Shown: positions 25,500-34,690, counted from the first letter of the stretch. The stretch: DNA of 34,910 nucleotides from an uncultured Paraprevotella sp. (GCA_944321565.1 CALULT010000034.1:1-34910); one strand, 5' to 3'. Program-made: numbers and translations. Notes: generated from the sequence alone by a model not told the origin.

Positions 25500-27101
25500 T
25501 CAACGCACAGCCGACAACGGAGCAGCAGCACAGGCATTTGGAGCCCGTATGCGCATGAAACGCGCCATCGTAGGCGCAATGCAATCCACCGTAACCGGAG
25601 TCTTGACCGTCTCCGAACGCACATTGCAACCGAAAAATATAATAGGGAATACCACATAAGAAGCATTCTCCAAAGATTGTTCATTGGTAATTTCATTCAC
25701 GACCTTCCACCCCGGGGACACCTGCACAAAGATGTCGCCGGAACGCACCTGGTTGAAGCTGTTCCGCAAACGGCTGACACCGGGCATTCCGGACGAAAGA
25801 GCCAACCGTTGGGAGGTGAACACATCCCTCACACCTGCCATCTGCACCAGGAAAGCCTCCGAACGGGTCAGCACGTCGGCCAAGTTCAGCTGCTTGTCTT
25901 CTATCAGCTTTTGGTTCAGGAACAAATGCGACCCGAATTCCGTCTCCACGTATTTGCCCTCACCGTAAATGGCCATCAGATACATGTTCAACAAGGCCGA
26001 AGCCCGCGTAATGCTGAACCGTCCTGTAGGAATGCGGTATTTGGAAAAGTCCGTAATCTCATCGTCGGTATAACCTGTGGAAGTCACCACCAACAGGAAA
26101 CGCCCCGCCCCGACTTTCTTCTCCAGCATTTTAATCAGTTCCGCCAAATCCGAATCAAGACGGACGTATGTGTCCTGCAACTCAACCGGACATTCCGCCA
26201 CAGGCTTATGGGCAAACGTACCGGCATAATATGTCAACGAAAGAAAGTCTGTCACCTTGTCCGCACCCAAACTGGTATGCTCCAGGCAATGGCGCACAAA
26301 ACGGTTCACCTCGGCATTCACGCATGCACTGGTCTTGAAATCGCGGAACTTCCCGTCGCCGGAAAAACCATGATGGAAGCCTTTGCTATCCTCCGGAGAA
26401 ATAAAATAATTGAAATTCTCCACGACAGAATTGACCGGTGTCCACGACAAATCTGAAATCCGATTAGCCAACCGGCTTGCCGCATCGTAGCCCAACGCCC
26501 AATCGGGATACTCACCATAATAAGAAGTGCTGCACCATTGCCCCGAAGCGTCATCTATCCAAAACGCGCCGTCCGCTGCATGTCCGGCTCCTAAAATGGC
26601 CGCATCAGCCTCGGGAGCCACACTATAGACCAATGCACGGCCTCCCGTCGCCATTTTCAGTTCATCCGTAATCGTGGACACGCTCAACGATGCAGGGGAA
26701 TATTTCTCGGACGTAAGCCAGCCTTGGCACGCAACATCATCCACACAGTACACCGGACGCAACGTCTTGCGATCCATCCACCTTTCGCCCACAATCCCGT
26801 TGTCATAAGGTACGGTTCCTGTCATTACACAAGCCACGGCCGAAGCCCGGTCAACATGCGCAAACGGATAGGACACATCCACATAGCTGCGCCCTTCGCG
26901 CATAATTCTGTTGAAACCGTCCGCCCCGAACAGCGAAGAAAAGGCCTCCAAATAGTCTGTCCGCAGCTGGTCCACCATCACGTTGACCACCAAACGCGGG
27001 ACAGGACTCGCCGTCTGGGCTTCCAAGTTAGCCCAGGCCAGTGCCATAATCAGCGGAGTGAGGAAACGATAGTTTCTATGATGCATCTTATTCTTAATCA
27101 A
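25500..27101 (-). CDS. Alkaline-phosphatase-superfamily protein, predicted inactive
   Basis: A 533-residue exported protein (signal peptide to about residue 29, ending NLEAQ) with the PafA/nucleotide-pyrophosphatase fold. The first metal-ligand block VMVDQLRTDYL (D44) is kept, as is MTGTVPYDNGIVGERWMD. The catalytic residues are otherwise missing. Where family enzymes have T-x-x-G-H-A-S it reads RASAVAC (85-91). Where they have TDYxGH it reads TYYAGT (290-295). Where they have TSDHG it reads TSTGY (340-344). It therefore probably does not hydrolyse phosphate esters and may have a binding or chaperone role. The start (27101, or 27086) overlaps or abuts the DUF4105 stop, so they are cotranscribed; secA follows. 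Confidence 0.85.
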   Translation of the reverse strand: MIKNKMHHRNYRFLTPLIMALAWANLEAQTASPVPRLVVNVMVDQLRTDYLEAFSSLFGADGFNRIMREGRSYVDVSYPFAHVDRASAVACVMTGTVPYDNGIVGERWMDRKTLRPVYCVDDVACQGWLTSEKYSPASLSVSTITDELKMATGGRALVYSVAPEADAAILGAGHAADGAFWIDDASGQWCSTSYYGEYPDWALGYDAASRLANRISDLSWTPVNSVVENFNYFISPEDSKGFHHGFSGDGKFRDFKTSACVNAEVNRFVRHCLEHTSLGADKVTDFLSLTYYAGTFAHKPVAECPVELQDTYVRLDSDLAELIKMLEKKVGAGRFLLVVTSTGYTDDEITDFSKYRIPTGRFSITRASALLNMYLMAIYGEGKYVETEFGSHLFLNQKLIEDKQLNLADVLTRSEAFLVQMAGVRDVFTSQRLALSSGMPGVSRLRNSFNQVRSGDIFVQVSPGWKVVNEITNEQSLENASYVVFPIIFFGCNVRSETVKTPVTVDCIAPTMARFMRIRAPNACAAAPLSAVR

Positions 27102-28272
27102 AGCTTTTCCGGTAGCTTACCACGTAACTACAGGAACGTAGCAGCAAACTTAGTGCCAAAGGTACAACTACCACGCAAAAATCTTGCGGTATGAAGGATG
27201 AAAAAATAATAAAAAACATTAAAACGGCGGTGTTAAATGCATGATAACGCGTCTTGCGCTTTTTAATGCCACACCAAACCACCCATGGCATGGCCAAAAG
27301 AGGAATGGGGTTGAACACCCAAATCTGCCAGTTCGAGCCGACCGTGGGATGGACGGAGAAGAAAAACAGGAACGTCAGCACCAAACCCATGATGCCCACG
27401 CACGTCATCAACACCAAGTCTAGCCACCAAAAACAAACACGCCTCCAACGCTCAGCCAAAGTCAGCAACGCCACCAAAGCAAACAACAGCCACGCACACG
27501 TCCCCGGCGACAACGGGAATTCTTTCTGCACGGCAAGCCCCCGCCCTTTCACAAGCTCAAACGTGTCCGACACCAAAGGGCGTTCATTTCCCGCTGCATC
27601 CCTAATCACCGCCCCTTCGGCATAGTGCAACATATAAAACGGGGCAAACATCTCTTCCCGTTCCGTAATCGGACAATCGGCCTCCGCACCGAGACACAAA
27701 TCGTTGCCTAACTCGGCCCAGGGATAATTTGCCGTGTATTGATGGACGATTTCCCGGTAAGTCCGCACCGTGTCGGCTTTCGGATAAACCACTTCACCCT
27801 CTATGGATTCCTCTATCCGGTCGCGCGCCCGTGTGGTGCAATTGTCATAAAAGTAATTATAACGGTATTCCCTGTTTTCCGGCCGCATGTTCTCCAACAG
27901 CAATGCCCATAGCCGCCTTTTCTCGGCCGTTGTCAGGTTCAGGGTCTGCTGATAAACGGAAGAGCCACGCGCCTCATATTCCCTCGCAAAATAAGCAAAC
28001 GGCTCCGCGCCTACCTGATAGTCGCATTCCCCAAGCGCAAAACGCCAAATGAAATACGGCTGGCGGAAATTAAACAAGCCATAGTTGAATACCCAGTCCT
28101 CTCCCGTGGCGTAATTGCAGATGCGGATAGCCGTATGCCCATACAAGGCATACACCTCCGTGCCCGGCTCGCACGTCAACAAGCCGACCTCAATGGAATC
28201 CTCCGGCAACGCACGGACATTTCCACATATATATAATAAGGTATAGAGCAATAAAAGCCTTACGTATTTCAT
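27094..28272 (-). CDS. DUF4105-domain membrane protein
   Basis: A 392-residue protein with a cleavable signal peptide (MKYVRLLLLYTLLYICGNVRA) and a periplasmic DUF4105 domain (about 25-230) with LLTCEPGTEVYALYGHTAIRI, DWVFNYGLFNF and YRYNYFYDNCTTRARDRIEE. Five hydrophobic segments follow from about residue 255 to the end. DUF4105 carries conserved Cys and His reminiscent of NlpC/P60-like thiol hydrolases; activity is not established. Such proteins are widespread in Bacteroidetes. Its stop overlaps the start of the pseudophosphatase gene by 8 bp, arguing for translational coupling. A minus-strand -7 box (TAACTTTG) is at 28293-28300. Confidence 0.9.
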   Translation of the reverse strand: MKYVRLLLLYTLLYICGNVRALPEDSIEVGLLTCEPGTEVYALYGHTAIRICNYATGEDWVFNYGLFNFRQPYFIWRFALGECDYQVGAEPFAYFAREYEARGSSVYQQTLNLTTAEKRRLWALLLENMRPENREYRYNYFYDNCTTRARDRIEESIEGEVVYPKADTVRTYREIVHQYTANYPWAELGNDLCLGAEADCPITEREEMFAPFYMLHYAEGAVIRDAAGNERPLVSDTFELVKGRGLAVQKEFPLSPGTCAWLLFALVALLTLAERWRRVCFWWLDLVLMTCVGIMGLVLTFLFFFSVHPTVGSNWQIWVFNPIPLLAMPWVVWCGIKKRKTRYHAFNTAVLMFFIIFSSFIPQDFCVVVVPLALSLLLRSCSYVVSYRKSFD

Positions 28273-28292
28273 ACACCCGGATCTTTTCGCTG

Positions 28293-28300
28293 CAAAGTTA
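28293..28300 (-). promoter_or_regulatory. -7 box for DUF4105 gene
   Basis: The minus strand reads TAACTTTG, 21 bp upstream of the DUF4105 ATG. Confidence 0.55.
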
Positions 28301-28394
28301 ATCCTTTTTCACGTGCAGACCATGTCCACATACAAAAAAAGCCGCACAAACATCTTTTTAGCAAGGTTTTTCACCACTTGTCCCTGTTTTTAAT

Positions 28395-28402
28395 TAACTT
28401 TG
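28395..28402 (+). promoter_or_regulatory. -7 box for coaX operon
   Basis: TAACTTTG, 20 bp upstream of the coaX GTG, implying a leader of roughly 14 nt that begins just before a three-codon ORF. Confidence 0.55.
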
Positions 28403-28422
28403 CAGCCGCAAAGCATGAACAC

Positions 28423-29154
28423 GTGAATTTAATCATAGACATAGGAAACACGCTGGCCAAACTGGTGGCTTTCGACGGAGAGACACCGGTGGAAGAAATC
28501 AAGACCTCCAACGAAACTTTGGAACGCCTCCCCGAGTTCACCGCCAAATACGCCTTCAAGCGCGGCATCGTGAGCACTGTGTTCGGCATTACGGTCGAAG
28601 CCGAACGCCAACTGAAAAAGTTGGATTTTCCATTGTTGTACCTTGACTCCACGACTCCTGTGCCCATCACCAACGACTACCGTTCGCCCGAAACCTTGGG
28701 AGCCGACAGGCTGGCAGCCGCGGTGGGAGCCTACATGCAATATCCGGGCCGTGACATCTTGATTGTGGATGCCGGAACTTGCCTCACCTATGAGTTCGTG
28801 GACAAGGACGGGCACTACAAAGGGGGCTGCATCTCGCCAGGCTTGCAGATGCGCCTCAAGTCGTTGCGCGCCTTCACCGCCAAGCTCCCGCTCATCGACA
28901 GCGAAGGCCCCACGCCGGAAATCGGCCACGACACCGAAACCTGCATACGGAGCGGAGTCATCCAAGGGATGAAGTTCGAAATTGAAGGACGCATCAAATA
29001 CTTTCAAGAGAAATATCCCTCCCTTTTGGTTTTTTTAACCGGCGGCGATATTTTTAACTTTGATAAGAAAATAAAAAACCTCATCTTTGCAGATAGATAT
29101 ATCGTGCCGAGAGGACTGAATCGAATATTAGCGTTTAACAATGAACAAACATAA
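28423..29154 (+). CDS. coaX: Type III pantothenate kinase
   Basis: A 243-residue ASKHA-fold kinase that phosphorylates pantothenate, the first committed step to coenzyme A. The phosphate-binding DIGNT is at 6-10; ETLGADRLAAAVGA and DAGTCLTYEFVD carry the catalytic aspartate and second phosphate motif; GGCISPGLQMRLKSLRAFTAKLP and the LTGGD adenosine motif follow. Family proteins begin about five residues before DIGNT, so the start is GTG 28423; the frame is open upstream to a TTG that overlaps the promoter. An ATG-AAC-ACG-TGA mini-ORF (28415-28426) ends over this GTG. The last 14 bp overlap the next gene. Confidence 0.94.
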   Translation: MNLIIDIGNTLAKLVAFDGETPVEEIKTSNETLERLPEFTAKYAFKRGIVSTVFGITVEAERQLKKLDFPLLYLDSTTPVPITNDYRSPETLGADRLAAAVGAYMQYPGRDILIVDAGTCLTYEFVDKDGHYKGGCISPGLQMRLKSLRAFTAKLPLIDSEGPTPEIGHDTETCIRSGVIQGMKFEIEGRIKYFQEKYPSLLVFLTGGDIFNFDKKIKNLIFADRYIVPRGLNRILAFNNEQT

Positions 29155-30451
29155 AATACTACTCTGCCTGTGGCTGGCCACAGCGACATTATATGCTTCA
29201 GCACAAACCAATGGCTCTAACTCGCCCTACTCCCGCTTCGGGCTGGGAAACTTGGCAGACCGCTCCCAAGGCTTCAACAAAGGCATGGGCGGTGTGGCGT
29301 TGGGATTCCGCGAAGGGAGCTGCCTGAACTTGCAGAACCCCGCATCTTATTCCGCCATTGATTCATTGTCATTCATCCTCGATGTCGGCATCACGTTGCA
29401 AAACGCCAATTACAAAAGCGGGGGCAGCAGTATCAATACCCATAACACCACGATGGACTACATACACGCCGGATTCCGCCTGGCACCAGGTCTGGGCTTC
29501 ACATTCGGCTTTGTGCCCTACTCCACCATCGGGTACAACTACTCGGAAAGCCACTACTTGGGCAACCATTTCAGCAGCGGCTCCACAATGACCTACACAA
29601 ACACTTATTCGGGCGATGGAGGTGTCCACGAAGTGTTTGTCGGCGTGGGGTGGAATCCTTTCGCAGATTTGTCCATCGGTGCCAACTTCGGTTATATTTG
29701 GGGGAACTACACCCAAAGCGTCAACCAAAACTTTTATGAGGACGGCACGGCTGTCAGTTCCAGCAACGCCCTGAGACGGCAAATCAATGCCGACCTTTCA
29801 TCCTACAAAATAGACATCGGCGCACAGTATCCCATCAGGCTCAACAAAAATGACGTGCTGACCGTCGGAGCCACCTACGGAATCGGACACTCCATCAACT
29901 CCACCGCCCATTACAACAGTTACCAGACCAACGGCGGAGACACGACACGCGTCTCCATCTCCAAAGCCTTCGATTTGCCTACGTCATTCGGCCTCGGGCT
30001 GGCATGGAGCCACAAAGAGCAATGGACAGCAGGAATTGACGTCACGCACCAACGCTGGGGCGACTGCAAGATGCCGCAAATCATCAACGACCGTTTCACC
30101 AGCACGACGGAAAACTACGAAAACCGCACACGTATAGCCGTCGGGGGCGAATTCCAGCCCGACCGTTACAGCAACAAGTACCTCCGACGTGTGCAATACC
30201 GCCTAGGCGCTTCGTTCGCCACGCCATATTACAAGGTGAACGGGCACAACGGCCCCAGGGAATACAGCCTGACCGCAGGCTTCGGGTTGCCGGTCACCAA
30301 CAATGTCAACAACCGCTCGCGGGTCAACGTGTCGTTCCAATGGGTGAGAAACGCACCGGCCTCTTCCACCCTCATCACCGAAAACTGCCTGCGGCTGAAC
30401 ATCGGCATCACGTTCAACGAAAGATGGTTCATGAAATGGAAAATCCAATAA
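29141..30451 (+). CDS. Outer-membrane beta-barrel protein
   Basis: A 436-residue protein with a signal peptide (cleavage after ASA, residue 21) and a mature N-terminus containing NSPYSRFGLGNL, seen in a conserved Bacteroidetes outer-membrane family with FadL/PorV-like barrels. The rest consists of alternating, aromatic- and glycine-rich beta segments (for example LGFTFGFVPYSTIGYNYSES and NIGITFNERWFMKWKIQ at the end), as expected of an outer-membrane barrel. Function is unknown. It starts inside the coaX 3' end and its stop overlaps lptC by 16 bp, so it belongs to the coaX-lptC-corC transcript. Confidence 0.85.
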   Translation: MNKHKILLCLWLATATLYASAQTNGSNSPYSRFGLGNLADRSQGFNKGMGGVALGFREGSCLNLQNPASYSAIDSLSFILDVGITLQNANYKSGGSSINTHNTTMDYIHAGFRLAPGLGFTFGFVPYSTIGYNYSESHYLGNHFSSGSTMTYTNTYSGDGGVHEVFVGVGWNPFADLSIGANFGYIWGNYTQSVNQNFYEDGTAVSSSNALRRQINADLSSYKIDIGAQYPIRLNKNDVLTVGATYGIGHSINSTAHYNSYQTNGGDTTRVSISKAFDLPTSFGLGLAWSHKEQWTAGIDVTHQRWGDCKMPQIINDRFTSTTENYENRTRIAVGGEFQPDRYSNKYLRRVQYRLGASFATPYYKVNGHNGPREYSLTAGFGLPVTNNVNNRSRVNVSFQWVRNAPASSTLITENCLRLNIGITFNERWFMKWKIQ

Positions 30452-31110
30452 CACGCCAGACTACCATTCCACACCGGCCAAGCGGACACAGGCTTGCCCG
30501 CCTGGCCCACATAACAGTCTCCCTATGGATGGCTGTTATGCTCATTTTTACGCTCTCCTGCGCCAACGAGGAAAAGCCCCACGCACCGGCCATCAACGAA
30601 AATGACTCGTTGCCCTTCATGCAATCACGCGGCATCTCCACCCTCATTTCCGACTCCGGAGTCATCCGCTACAAAATCACAGCCGAAGAGTGGAACATAT
30701 ATAACACGACCAACCCGCCGAAATGGACATTCCTGAAAGGCATCCTCCTGGAGAAATTCGACTCCACGTTCCACATCGACTGGTTCGTTCAGTCCGACAC
30801 GGCCTACTGCCACAACCAACAACTGTGGGAACTGCGCGGCCGGGTGGTCATCCGCAATCAGGAAGGCACGGTGTTCACCAGTGAGGAACTGTTTTGGGAC
30901 ATGGACCGGCATGAAATGTATTCCAACCTTTTCATGACCATCCGCAAACCCGACGAATTCCTGCAAGGCTACAACTTCCGCTCCAACGAACAAATGACAC
31001 GCTATTCCGTGACCAACGCCAACGCCGAAACGCCCTTCAGCGACAGCGGGAGCACGGCCTCCAACGATTCCGTGGTGCGCACGGCGCCCACCAAAGCCAA
31101 CCAACCATGA
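30436..31110 (+). CDS. lptC: LPS-export component LptC (lipoprotein form)
   Basis: A 224-residue LptC/YrbK-family protein that bridges LptB2FG to LptA in lipopolysaccharide export. A basic N-terminus is followed by a hydrophobic segment ending in FTLSC (C42), a lipobox, so in this group it is probably lipid-anchored. The C-terminal part has the LptC beta-jellyroll pattern (SDSGVIRYKITAEEWNIY, DTAYCHNQQLWELRGRVVIRNQEGTVFTSEELFWDM). The start at 30436 gives a modest overlap with the upstream gene; ATG 30424 is an alternative, and the longer open frame to 30340 is rejected. Its stop overlaps the next start by 4 bp (ATGA). Confidence 0.85.
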   Translation: MENPITRQTTIPHRPSGHRLARLAHITVSLWMAVMLIFTLSCANEEKPHAPAINENDSLPFMQSRGISTLISDSGVIRYKITAEEWNIYNTTNPPKWTFLKGILLEKFDSTFHIDWFVQSDTAYCHNQQLWELRGRVVIRNQEGTVFTSEELFWDMDRHEMYSNLFMTIRKPDEFLQGYNFRSNEQMTRYSVTNANAETPFSDSGSTASNDSVVRTAPTKANQP

Positions 31111-32378
31111 CACAAACCATCGTCAATATCATCATCGTACTATTCTTTTCCGCCTTTTTTTCAGGAATCGAAGTGGCGTTCAGAGCCTCCAACAAACTGC
31201 GGGCCGAACTGGACCGGCACAACGCCGGCCCCATCTCTAAAGTCCTGTCGCGATTCTACGCCAATCCCAACGACTTCATTTCCGCCATGCTGGTGGGCAA
31301 CTTCATTTCGTTGGTTGTCTATGCCCTCCTCATGGCAGGCGTGATGGACAACGTCCTATCGGCATCCCCATCCCCCATCCTCAGGCACGAAGCCGTGAAA
31401 CTGCCTTTACAGATACTCGTGACTGCCGCAATCGTCATCGTCACCGGGGAATTCTTGCCCAAGACGCTGTTCAAAATCAACCCCAACCGCACATTGAGTT
31501 TTTTTGCCGTTCCCGCCCTTTTCCTCTATTGGGTGCTCTATCCCGTGGCAAAATGTGTCAATGCCGTGTCGCGCGGCTTACTGCGCCTGGCAGGCATCAA
31601 GGTAAACAAGCAAGCATCCGAACAGGCATTCACCAAAATCGACCTGGACAACCTCATCCAGTCCAGCATCGAGTCCACCCAGGACGACAAAGAGGTAAAC
31701 GAAGAAATCAAGATTTTCCAAAACGCCCTCTACTTTTCCGAAATCAAAGTGCGCGACTGCATGGTGCCCCGCACGGAAATCGAGGCGATAGACTTCAACT
31801 CTTCAGTGGAGACACTGAAAAACAAATTCATCGAAAGCGGGAAATCCAAAATCATCGTCTATAAGGAAGACATCGACCACATAGTCGGCTTTATCCATTC
31901 TTCCGAAATGTTCCATAACCCGTCCGACTGGACCACTCGCATCAAGGAAGTACCCGTTGTGCCCGAAACCATGTCGGCACAGAAGCTGCTCAAGAAGTTC
32001 ATGCAACAGAAGAAGTCGCTGGCCATCGTGGTGGATGAGTTCGGCGGCACGGCGGGACTGGTCACCATGGAAGACCTCGTGGAAGAAATCTTCGGGGAAA
32101 TCGAAGACGAGCACGACAACACAAACTATGTGGCCAAGCAAATCGGCGAAAAGGAATATGTGCTCTCCGGACGGCTCGAAATAGAAAAAGCCAACGAGCT
32201 GTTGGGGCTCGACCTTCCGGAATCGGAAGACTACATGACCGTGAGCGGGCTCATCCTCCACCAGTACCAAAGCTTCCCGAAACTGAACGAAATCGTGCGG
32301 TTCGGGCATTTTTCGTTCAGGATAGTGAAAAGCACCACGACAAAAATAGAGCTTGTGCGCCTGAAAATCACAGATTGA
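31107..32378 (+). CDS. CNNM/CorC-HlyC family membrane protein
   Basis: A 423-residue protein with an N-terminal CNNM (DUF21) membrane domain (about 1-190; FFSAFFSGIEVAFRASNKLRAE is the family hallmark), two CBS domains (about 205-325, including VRDCMVPRTEIEAID and AIVVDEFGGTAGLVTMEDLVEEIFGEIEDEHD) and a C-terminal CorC_HlyC domain (about 340-423). Family members are implicated in magnesium or cobalt efflux; the old name hemolysin is not evidence of toxicity. It is related to the gliding protein GldE, but no gliding genes are nearby. It is translationally coupled to lptC. Confidence 0.9.
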   Translation: MTQTIVNIIIVLFFSAFFSGIEVAFRASNKLRAELDRHNAGPISKVLSRFYANPNDFISAMLVGNFISLVVYALLMAGVMDNVLSASPSPILRHEAVKLPLQILVTAAIVIVTGEFLPKTLFKINPNRTLSFFAVPALFLYWVLYPVAKCVNAVSRGLLRLAGIKVNKQASEQAFTKIDLDNLIQSSIESTQDDKEVNEEIKIFQNALYFSEIKVRDCMVPRTEIEAIDFNSSVETLKNKFIESGKSKIIVYKEDIDHIVGFIHSSEMFHNPSDWTTRIKEVPVVPETMSAQKLLKKFMQQKKSLAIVVDEFGGTAGLVTMEDLVEEIFGEIEDEHDNTNYVAKQIGEKEYVLSGRLEIEKANELLGLDLPESEDYMTVSGLILHQYQSFPKLNEIVRFGHFSFRIVKSTTTKIELVRLKITD

Positions 32379-32422
32379 GCAAAATTTAGCTGCGGGAAGA
32401 CGCGTATTTGCCAAGATTTTCG

Positions 32423-32430
32423 TATCTTCG
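32423..32430 (+). promoter_or_regulatory. Weak -7 box for ppiD-like gene
   Basis: TATCTTCG, one mismatch from TAnnTTTG, 45 bp upstream of the ATG in the 96-bp gap after the CorC gene. It could give the foldase gene its own transcript. Confidence 0.35.
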
Positions 32431-32474
32431 TGCGCTTAAACCGGAAATAATCAGAAAAAACAATAAATAAAACA

Positions 32475-34625
32475 ATGGCAACATTACAAAAAATCAGAAA
32501 CAGGGGTCCCTTGCTGGTCATCATCGTCGGCTTGGCCCTCTTCGCTTTCATCGCCGGGGATGTGCTCAATTCCATCCAGTCGGCAGCTAATGAGAGCCGG
32601 CAACAAATCGGTGAAGTTTATGGAGAAAAGATTTCCGTGCACGAATTCCAAAACTTGGTGGACGAATACTCGGAAGTCGTGAAATTCACCATGGGGAACG
32701 CCTCTTTGAACGACGCGCAAATGACCCAGCTGCGCGACCAGGTGTGGAACACCTACGTGAACGGCAAACTGATTGCCCACGAAGCCGGGAAGCTGGGGCT
32801 CACAGTGACCGATGCCGAAGTGCAGGCAGTCATCACGGAAGGCACCAACCCCATCCTCATGCAGACCCCCTTCCGCAACGAGCAGACGGGACGCTTCGAT
32901 GCCAACGTGCTGAAAAAGTTCCTCACCGATTATGAAGGAATGAAGGCCAATGCCACACAGATGCCGGCAGAATACGTGGAATACTACGACAACTTGCACA
33001 AGTTCTGGATGTTCATCGAAAAGACCATACGCCAGGAGTGCCTGTCGCAGAAATACCAGGCCTTGCTGGCCAAGTCCATGATGGGCAACAAGGTGGTCAA
33101 CAAAGCCGCCTTCGAGGAACGCACCAACGAGAGCGACGTGCTCATGGCCGCCCTCCCCTTCTCCTCTGTCAACGACAACGACGTGAAAGTGGAAGAAAGC
33201 GACCTGAAAGCCAAATATGAAGAACTCAAGGAACAGTTCAAGCAACAAGCCGAAAGCCGCGACATCAAATACATCGCCGTGCAGGTGAAGGCCAGCGCGG
33301 CCGACAAAGCCGCACTGGATAAGGAAATGGCAGAAACGGCAAAAGCACTGTCCGCAGGCGGAGACATCGCCAAGATTGTGCGCGAAAGCCAGTCTGTCAT
33401 CCCCTACAGCCCGATACCGGTGAGCAAGAACATCTTCCCCACCGACATCGCTTCGCAGCTGGACACCATCGCCGTAGGGCAGATGCGGGCACCTTATTAT
33501 AATGCAAGCGACAACACGATGAACATCATCAAGATGCTCGGCAAGGTTTCCGCACCCGACTCCATCCAGCTGCGCCAAATCCAAGTGGCCGGAGCCGACA
33601 TGGAAGCCGTGAAAAAGACAGCCGACAGCATCATGACCGCGCTGGACAACGGTGCCGCTTTCGACTCCATTGCCAAGAAGTATAACCAAACGGGCGAAAA
33701 AGTGTGGATCACTTCGCGCAACTACGAAGGTGCCACGCTCGATGCCGACAACCTGAAGCTCATCCAGACTATCACGACCATGCCGGCCAACACGACAAAG
33801 AAAATCGAGTTCACACAAGGATGCATCATCGCACAAGTGACCGACCGCCGCGCCATGATTGACAAATACGATGTGGCCGTGGTGAAATGCCCGGTGGAAT
33901 TCAGCAAGGAAACATACGCCAAGGCTTACAACGACTTCAGCCACTTCGTCGCTTCCAACACCACGCAGCATGACATCGAGACCCATGCGCTGAAGAGCGG
34001 CTACAACCTGCAAGAACGCAAAGACATGTTCAGCAACGAACACTATGTGGGCGGCGTAAGCAACACACGCGAAGCCCTGCGCTGGATTTTCAGCGAAGAC
34101 ACGGAAGTCGGCAGCGTGTCGCCTTTGTACGAATGCGGCGAAAACGACCAGATGATGGTGGTTATCCTCACCGGCATCCACGAGAAAGGCTACCGCACGG
34201 AAGAGGCCATGAAGGAATTCCTCACCCAAGAGGTCATCAAGGATAAGAAAGCGGCCATGCTCGAGGAGAAACTGGCCAACGTAAAGTCCGTGGCCGATGT
34301 CATGAAGGTGAAAGGTGCCGTGAACGACACCATCAAGCACATCACCTTTGCCACGCCTGCTTTCGTCATGAAGACAGGTGCCAGCGAACCGGTGTTGAGC
34401 GCCGTGGCCAGCAAAACCGCCGCAGGCAAATTTGCCGGACCCTTCAAAGGCAATGCCGGAGTTTACACCTTGCAAGTGCTCAAAAAAGACAAGTCGGCAC
34501 AGAAATTCAATGCGAAAGCCGAGGAGGAACGTCAGGAGAGTGCCAACATGCGCGCCGCCAGCCGTTTCGTCAACGAGCTTTATGAAAAGGCCGACGTGGT
34601 GGACAACCGCTACTTGTTCTTCTAA
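32475..34625 (+). CDS. ppiD: PpiD/SurA-like peptidyl-prolyl isomerase
   Basis: A 716-residue membrane-anchored periplasmic foldase. A basic start (MATLQKIRNRG) and one transmembrane segment (about 13-35) precede a SurA_N-type chaperone domain (about 45-180, with LRDQVWNTYVNGKLIAHEAGKLGLTVTDAEVQ). Parvulin-like repeats follow: about 245-345 and a clearer one at about 350-440 (SIQLRQIQVAGADMEAVKKTADSIMTALDNGAAFDSIAKKYN). The C-terminal part is long and helical. It helps outer-membrane proteins fold after Sec export, fitting its position after lptC and the barrel gene. Isomerase residues are not clearly preserved, so chaperone function may dominate. A strong terminator follows. Confidence 0.9.
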   Translation: MATLQKIRNRGPLLVIIVGLALFAFIAGDVLNSIQSAANESRQQIGEVYGEKISVHEFQNLVDEYSEVVKFTMGNASLNDAQMTQLRDQVWNTYVNGKLIAHEAGKLGLTVTDAEVQAVITEGTNPILMQTPFRNEQTGRFDANVLKKFLTDYEGMKANATQMPAEYVEYYDNLHKFWMFIEKTIRQECLSQKYQALLAKSMMGNKVVNKAAFEERTNESDVLMAALPFSSVNDNDVKVEESDLKAKYEELKEQFKQQAESRDIKYIAVQVKASAADKAALDKEMAETAKALSAGGDIAKIVRESQSVIPYSPIPVSKNIFPTDIASQLDTIAVGQMRAPYYNASDNTMNIIKMLGKVSAPDSIQLRQIQVAGADMEAVKKTADSIMTALDNGAAFDSIAKKYNQTGEKVWITSRNYEGATLDADNLKLIQTITTMPANTTKKIEFTQGCIIAQVTDRRAMIDKYDVAVVKCPVEFSKETYAKAYNDFSHFVASNTTQHDIETHALKSGYNLQERKDMFSNEHYVGGVSNTREALRWIFSEDTEVGSVSPLYECGENDQMMVVILTGIHEKGYRTEEAMKEFLTQEVIKDKKAAMLEEKLANVKSVADVMKVKGAVNDTIKHITFATPAFVMKTGASEPVLSAVASKTAAGKFAGPFKGNAGVYTLQVLKKDKSAQKFNAKAEEERQESANMRAASRFVNELYEKADVVDNRYLFF

Positions 34626-34652
34626 ACGCGGATAAACGACATCCCGAATCCT

Positions 34653-34690
34653 GCAAGGACGCACACGTGTGCGTCCTTGCGTTTTTTTTC
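34653..34690 (+). terminator. Rho-independent terminator after ppiD
   Basis: GCAAGGACGCACAC (34653-34666) is followed immediately by GTGTGCGTCCTTGC (34667-34680), a perfect 28-bp palindrome, then GTTTTTTTTC. This is the most canonical intrinsic terminator in the window. Confidence 0.92.

Noticed and set aside
31107-32378. Haemolysin virulence factor
   Set aside because: The HlyC/TlyC label is historical. The CNNM, CBS and CorC_HlyC architecture indicates a metal-ion-related membrane protein.
32484-34664. 726-codon open frame antisense to the PpiD-like gene
   Set aside because: It mirrors a gene with clear domain structure. Its translation is His/Val/Gly-rich with no recognisable motif, typical of antisense frames in GC-rich coding DNA.
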